NCBI GenBank assembly: GCA_024226335.1
Contig: JAAELY010000270.1
Span: 1-64,000, forward strand
Reading direction: 5' to 3'
Length of the DNA stretch: 64,000 nt
Source: a bacterium
GTDB lineage: Bacteria; Myxococcota_A; UBA9160; SZUA-336
The notes under the pieces are model-generated. The model was not told the origin of the DNA. It saw only the letters and a list, made by a program, of their open reading frames with translations, and made no database searches. The position numbers and the translations under genes are program-made. Positions 62,996 through 64,000 of this stretch are shown here, piece after piece (the first letter of the stretch is position 1; the number at the start of each line of letters is the position of its first letter).

Positions 62996-63758
62996 CTTCT
63001 TCCTCATCGAGTTCGTACAGGGATTCGTCCGGTTCGGTGCTTTCACCACTGCGATCATTGGCGACCTGGGCTTCGCGGTTCTGCCGATACGCACCGCGCG
63101 CAAACACGTAGAAGTCCAGCGCACCCTTGCGCGCTTCGTCGATCTGTTCGAGCGCGAGGGTGCGACTGTTGATCTGGCGCACGCTGCCTCCGGGCAACAG
63201 CGGCGATGAGCCCACATTCAAGACCCAATCGATCGGCTTGGCCGTAAGATCGCGACGCCCGCTGGGTCCCATGAAAGGCAAGACCAGATATGAGCCGGCA
63301 CCGAGCCCCCAGACTCCCAGGGTTTGACCGAAGTCCTCATCGCGCGTCGGCATGCCCCAACCAGTGGCCGGATCAAAAAAACCCGCGATGCCAATCGTCG
63401 AGTTCGTCACGAAACGGCCCACATCCCTTCCCGCCTGTTTGACCTCGCCCTGGAGCAGGTTGTTCACGAGCTGCCCGGGGAAATTCAGATTCAGGAACAT
63501 CTGCTGCAGATGGACCCGGAAGTACTCGGGAGTGATCCAACTCCAGCCGATGGCGACCGGCTTCAAGAAGAAGCGATCCAGCGTCTCGTTGAAGTTGAAA
63601 AAGCCGCGATTGATGCCTTTGATCGGATCGATGTCCGCTTGCTCTTGCTGGGCTTCCTCGGTGATCAGCCGTTCAGGGGCCGTCGAGCCGCAGGCACTGG
63701 CCAATATCGCCAGGACCGCCAACACCCATCCACAGCGTCTCGGCGCGAACTCTCGCAT
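62988..63758 (-). CDS. mlaA: MlaA/VacJ outer-membrane lipoprotein
   Basis: 256 residues. A lipoprotein signal (VLAVLAILASAC) is followed by DPIKGINRGFFNFNETLDRF, FLNLNFPGQLVNNLLQGE, FVTNSTIGIAGFFDPA and TLGVWGLGAGSYLVLPFMGPS (in parts), all hallmark MlaA segments. The C-terminus is strongly acidic. It overlaps the mlaD stop by 1 base (TGATG) and runs into mlaC, so it is embedded in the Mla operon, whereas in E. coli mlaA lies elsewhere. Confidence 0.95.
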   Translation of the reverse strand: MREFAPRRCGWVLAVLAILASACGSTAPERLITEEAQQEQADIDPIKGINRGFFNFNETLDRFFLKPVAIGWSWITPEYFRVHLQQMFLNLNFPGQLVNNLLQGEVKQAGRDVGRFVTNSTIGIAGFFDPATGWGMPTRDEDFGQTLGVWGLGAGSYLVLPFMGPSGRRDLTAKPIDWVLNVGSSPLLPGGSVRQINSRTLALEQIDEARKGALDFYVFARGAYRQNREAQVANDRSGESTEPDESLYELDEEEDE

Positions 63759-64000
63759 CACTCGCCGTCTCCGCTGCCAAAGCTCGTCAGGAGCTTGCCG
63801 ATCAAACGCTCGAGAACGACCGCGCCCTGCGTATAAGTGATCGTGTCGCCATTCCCCAGCAAATCGGGGGATCCTCCGGGTTCCAGCGACAGATACTGGT
63901 CGCCGAGCACACCCGCGGTCAGGATCGACGCCGAGGTGTCGTCGGGCAACTCGAGCGAGTCGTCTACTTCCAGGGTGACGATTGCGCGGAAGTCCTCTTC
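63758..64000 (-). CDS. mlaD: MlaD-like MCE-domain protein, C-terminal part (cut by window edge)
   Basis: 81 residues before the stop, open to the edge. RAIVTLEVDDSLELPDDTSA, ILTAGVLGDQYLSLEPGGS and DTITYTQGAVVLERLIGKLL are the second half of the single MCE domain of MlaD. The rest, and probably mlaE and mlaF, lie beyond the window. Confidence 0.9.
   Translation of the reverse strand, partial: EEDFRAIVTLEVDDSLELPDDTSASILTAGVLGDQYLSLEPGGSPDLLGNGDTITYTQGAVVLERLIGKLLTSFGSGDGE

Overview
The window is GC-rich Gram-negative chromosomal DNA, densely coded on both strands. An outer membrane is implied by the Mla lipid-transport genes at the right edge and by several lipoproteins. Three proteins with PEP-CTERM or IPTL-CTERM-like sorting tails imply an exosortase system elsewhere in the genome. 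Molybdate transport, lactate oxidation, paired acyl-CoA dehydrogenases, FHA plus Ser/Thr kinase signalling and a lysine-rich histone-like protein suggest a metabolically versatile environmental bacterium of the deltaproteobacterial, myxobacterial or Binatota-like kind. That placement is an inference from gene content. I saw no rRNA, tRNA, CRISPR array or intact mobile element.

Layout. 1-4.6 kb: an IPTL-CTERM beta-propeller, a methyltransferase, a VOC protein with two operator-like boxes, a CaiB-type CoA-transferase remnant, an HxlR regulator and a lysine-rich PEP-CTERM protein. 5-7.3 kb: an M48 protease lipoprotein and a PolB-like exonuclease, translationally coupled. 7.6-10.4 kb: a PP2C-like membrane protein next to a histone-tail/NTF2-like fusion. 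10.4-13.2 kb: a TetR/PAP2 pair divergent from a membrane phosphoesterase, with a perfect palindromic operator between them. 13.3-23.4 kb: hydrolases, an FAD monooxygenase, a large phosphorylase-like orphan, two amidases flanking a GH29 fucosidase, and a patatin.

23.4-34.8 kb is a long co-directional run: modABC, lutABC, a RidA-like protein, a GH3 glycosidase, xylulokinase, a PpiC-type foldase and a DUF697-SHOCT protein. It suggests sugar release, sugar kinase entry and lactate oxidation, with molybdate import alongside. 35-50 kb: an LLM oxidoreductase, threonine ammonia-lyase, FHA protein, Ser/Thr kinase, GT2 glycosyltransferase, aminotransferase, phosphoesterase/Yip1 pair, hybrid histidine kinase, DUF3179 lipoprotein pair, SMP-30, SDR, DUF420 and YfiR proteins. 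50-61.9 kb: an epoxide hydrolase, a PEP-CTERM protein, TVP38, a DNA-binding HTH protein, DusB with a PIG-L deacetylase, an XPD-like Fe-S helicase, two acyl-CoA dehydrogenases and an SDR. 62.3-64 kb: mlaC, mlaA and the end of mlaD.

The most unusual items are the histone-tail/NTF2 fusion beside the repeat-bearing PP2C protein, the 577-residue phosphorylase-like orphan, the helicase with a decayed nuclease-like N-terminus, the palindromic TetR operator and the paired boxes ahead of the VOC gene.
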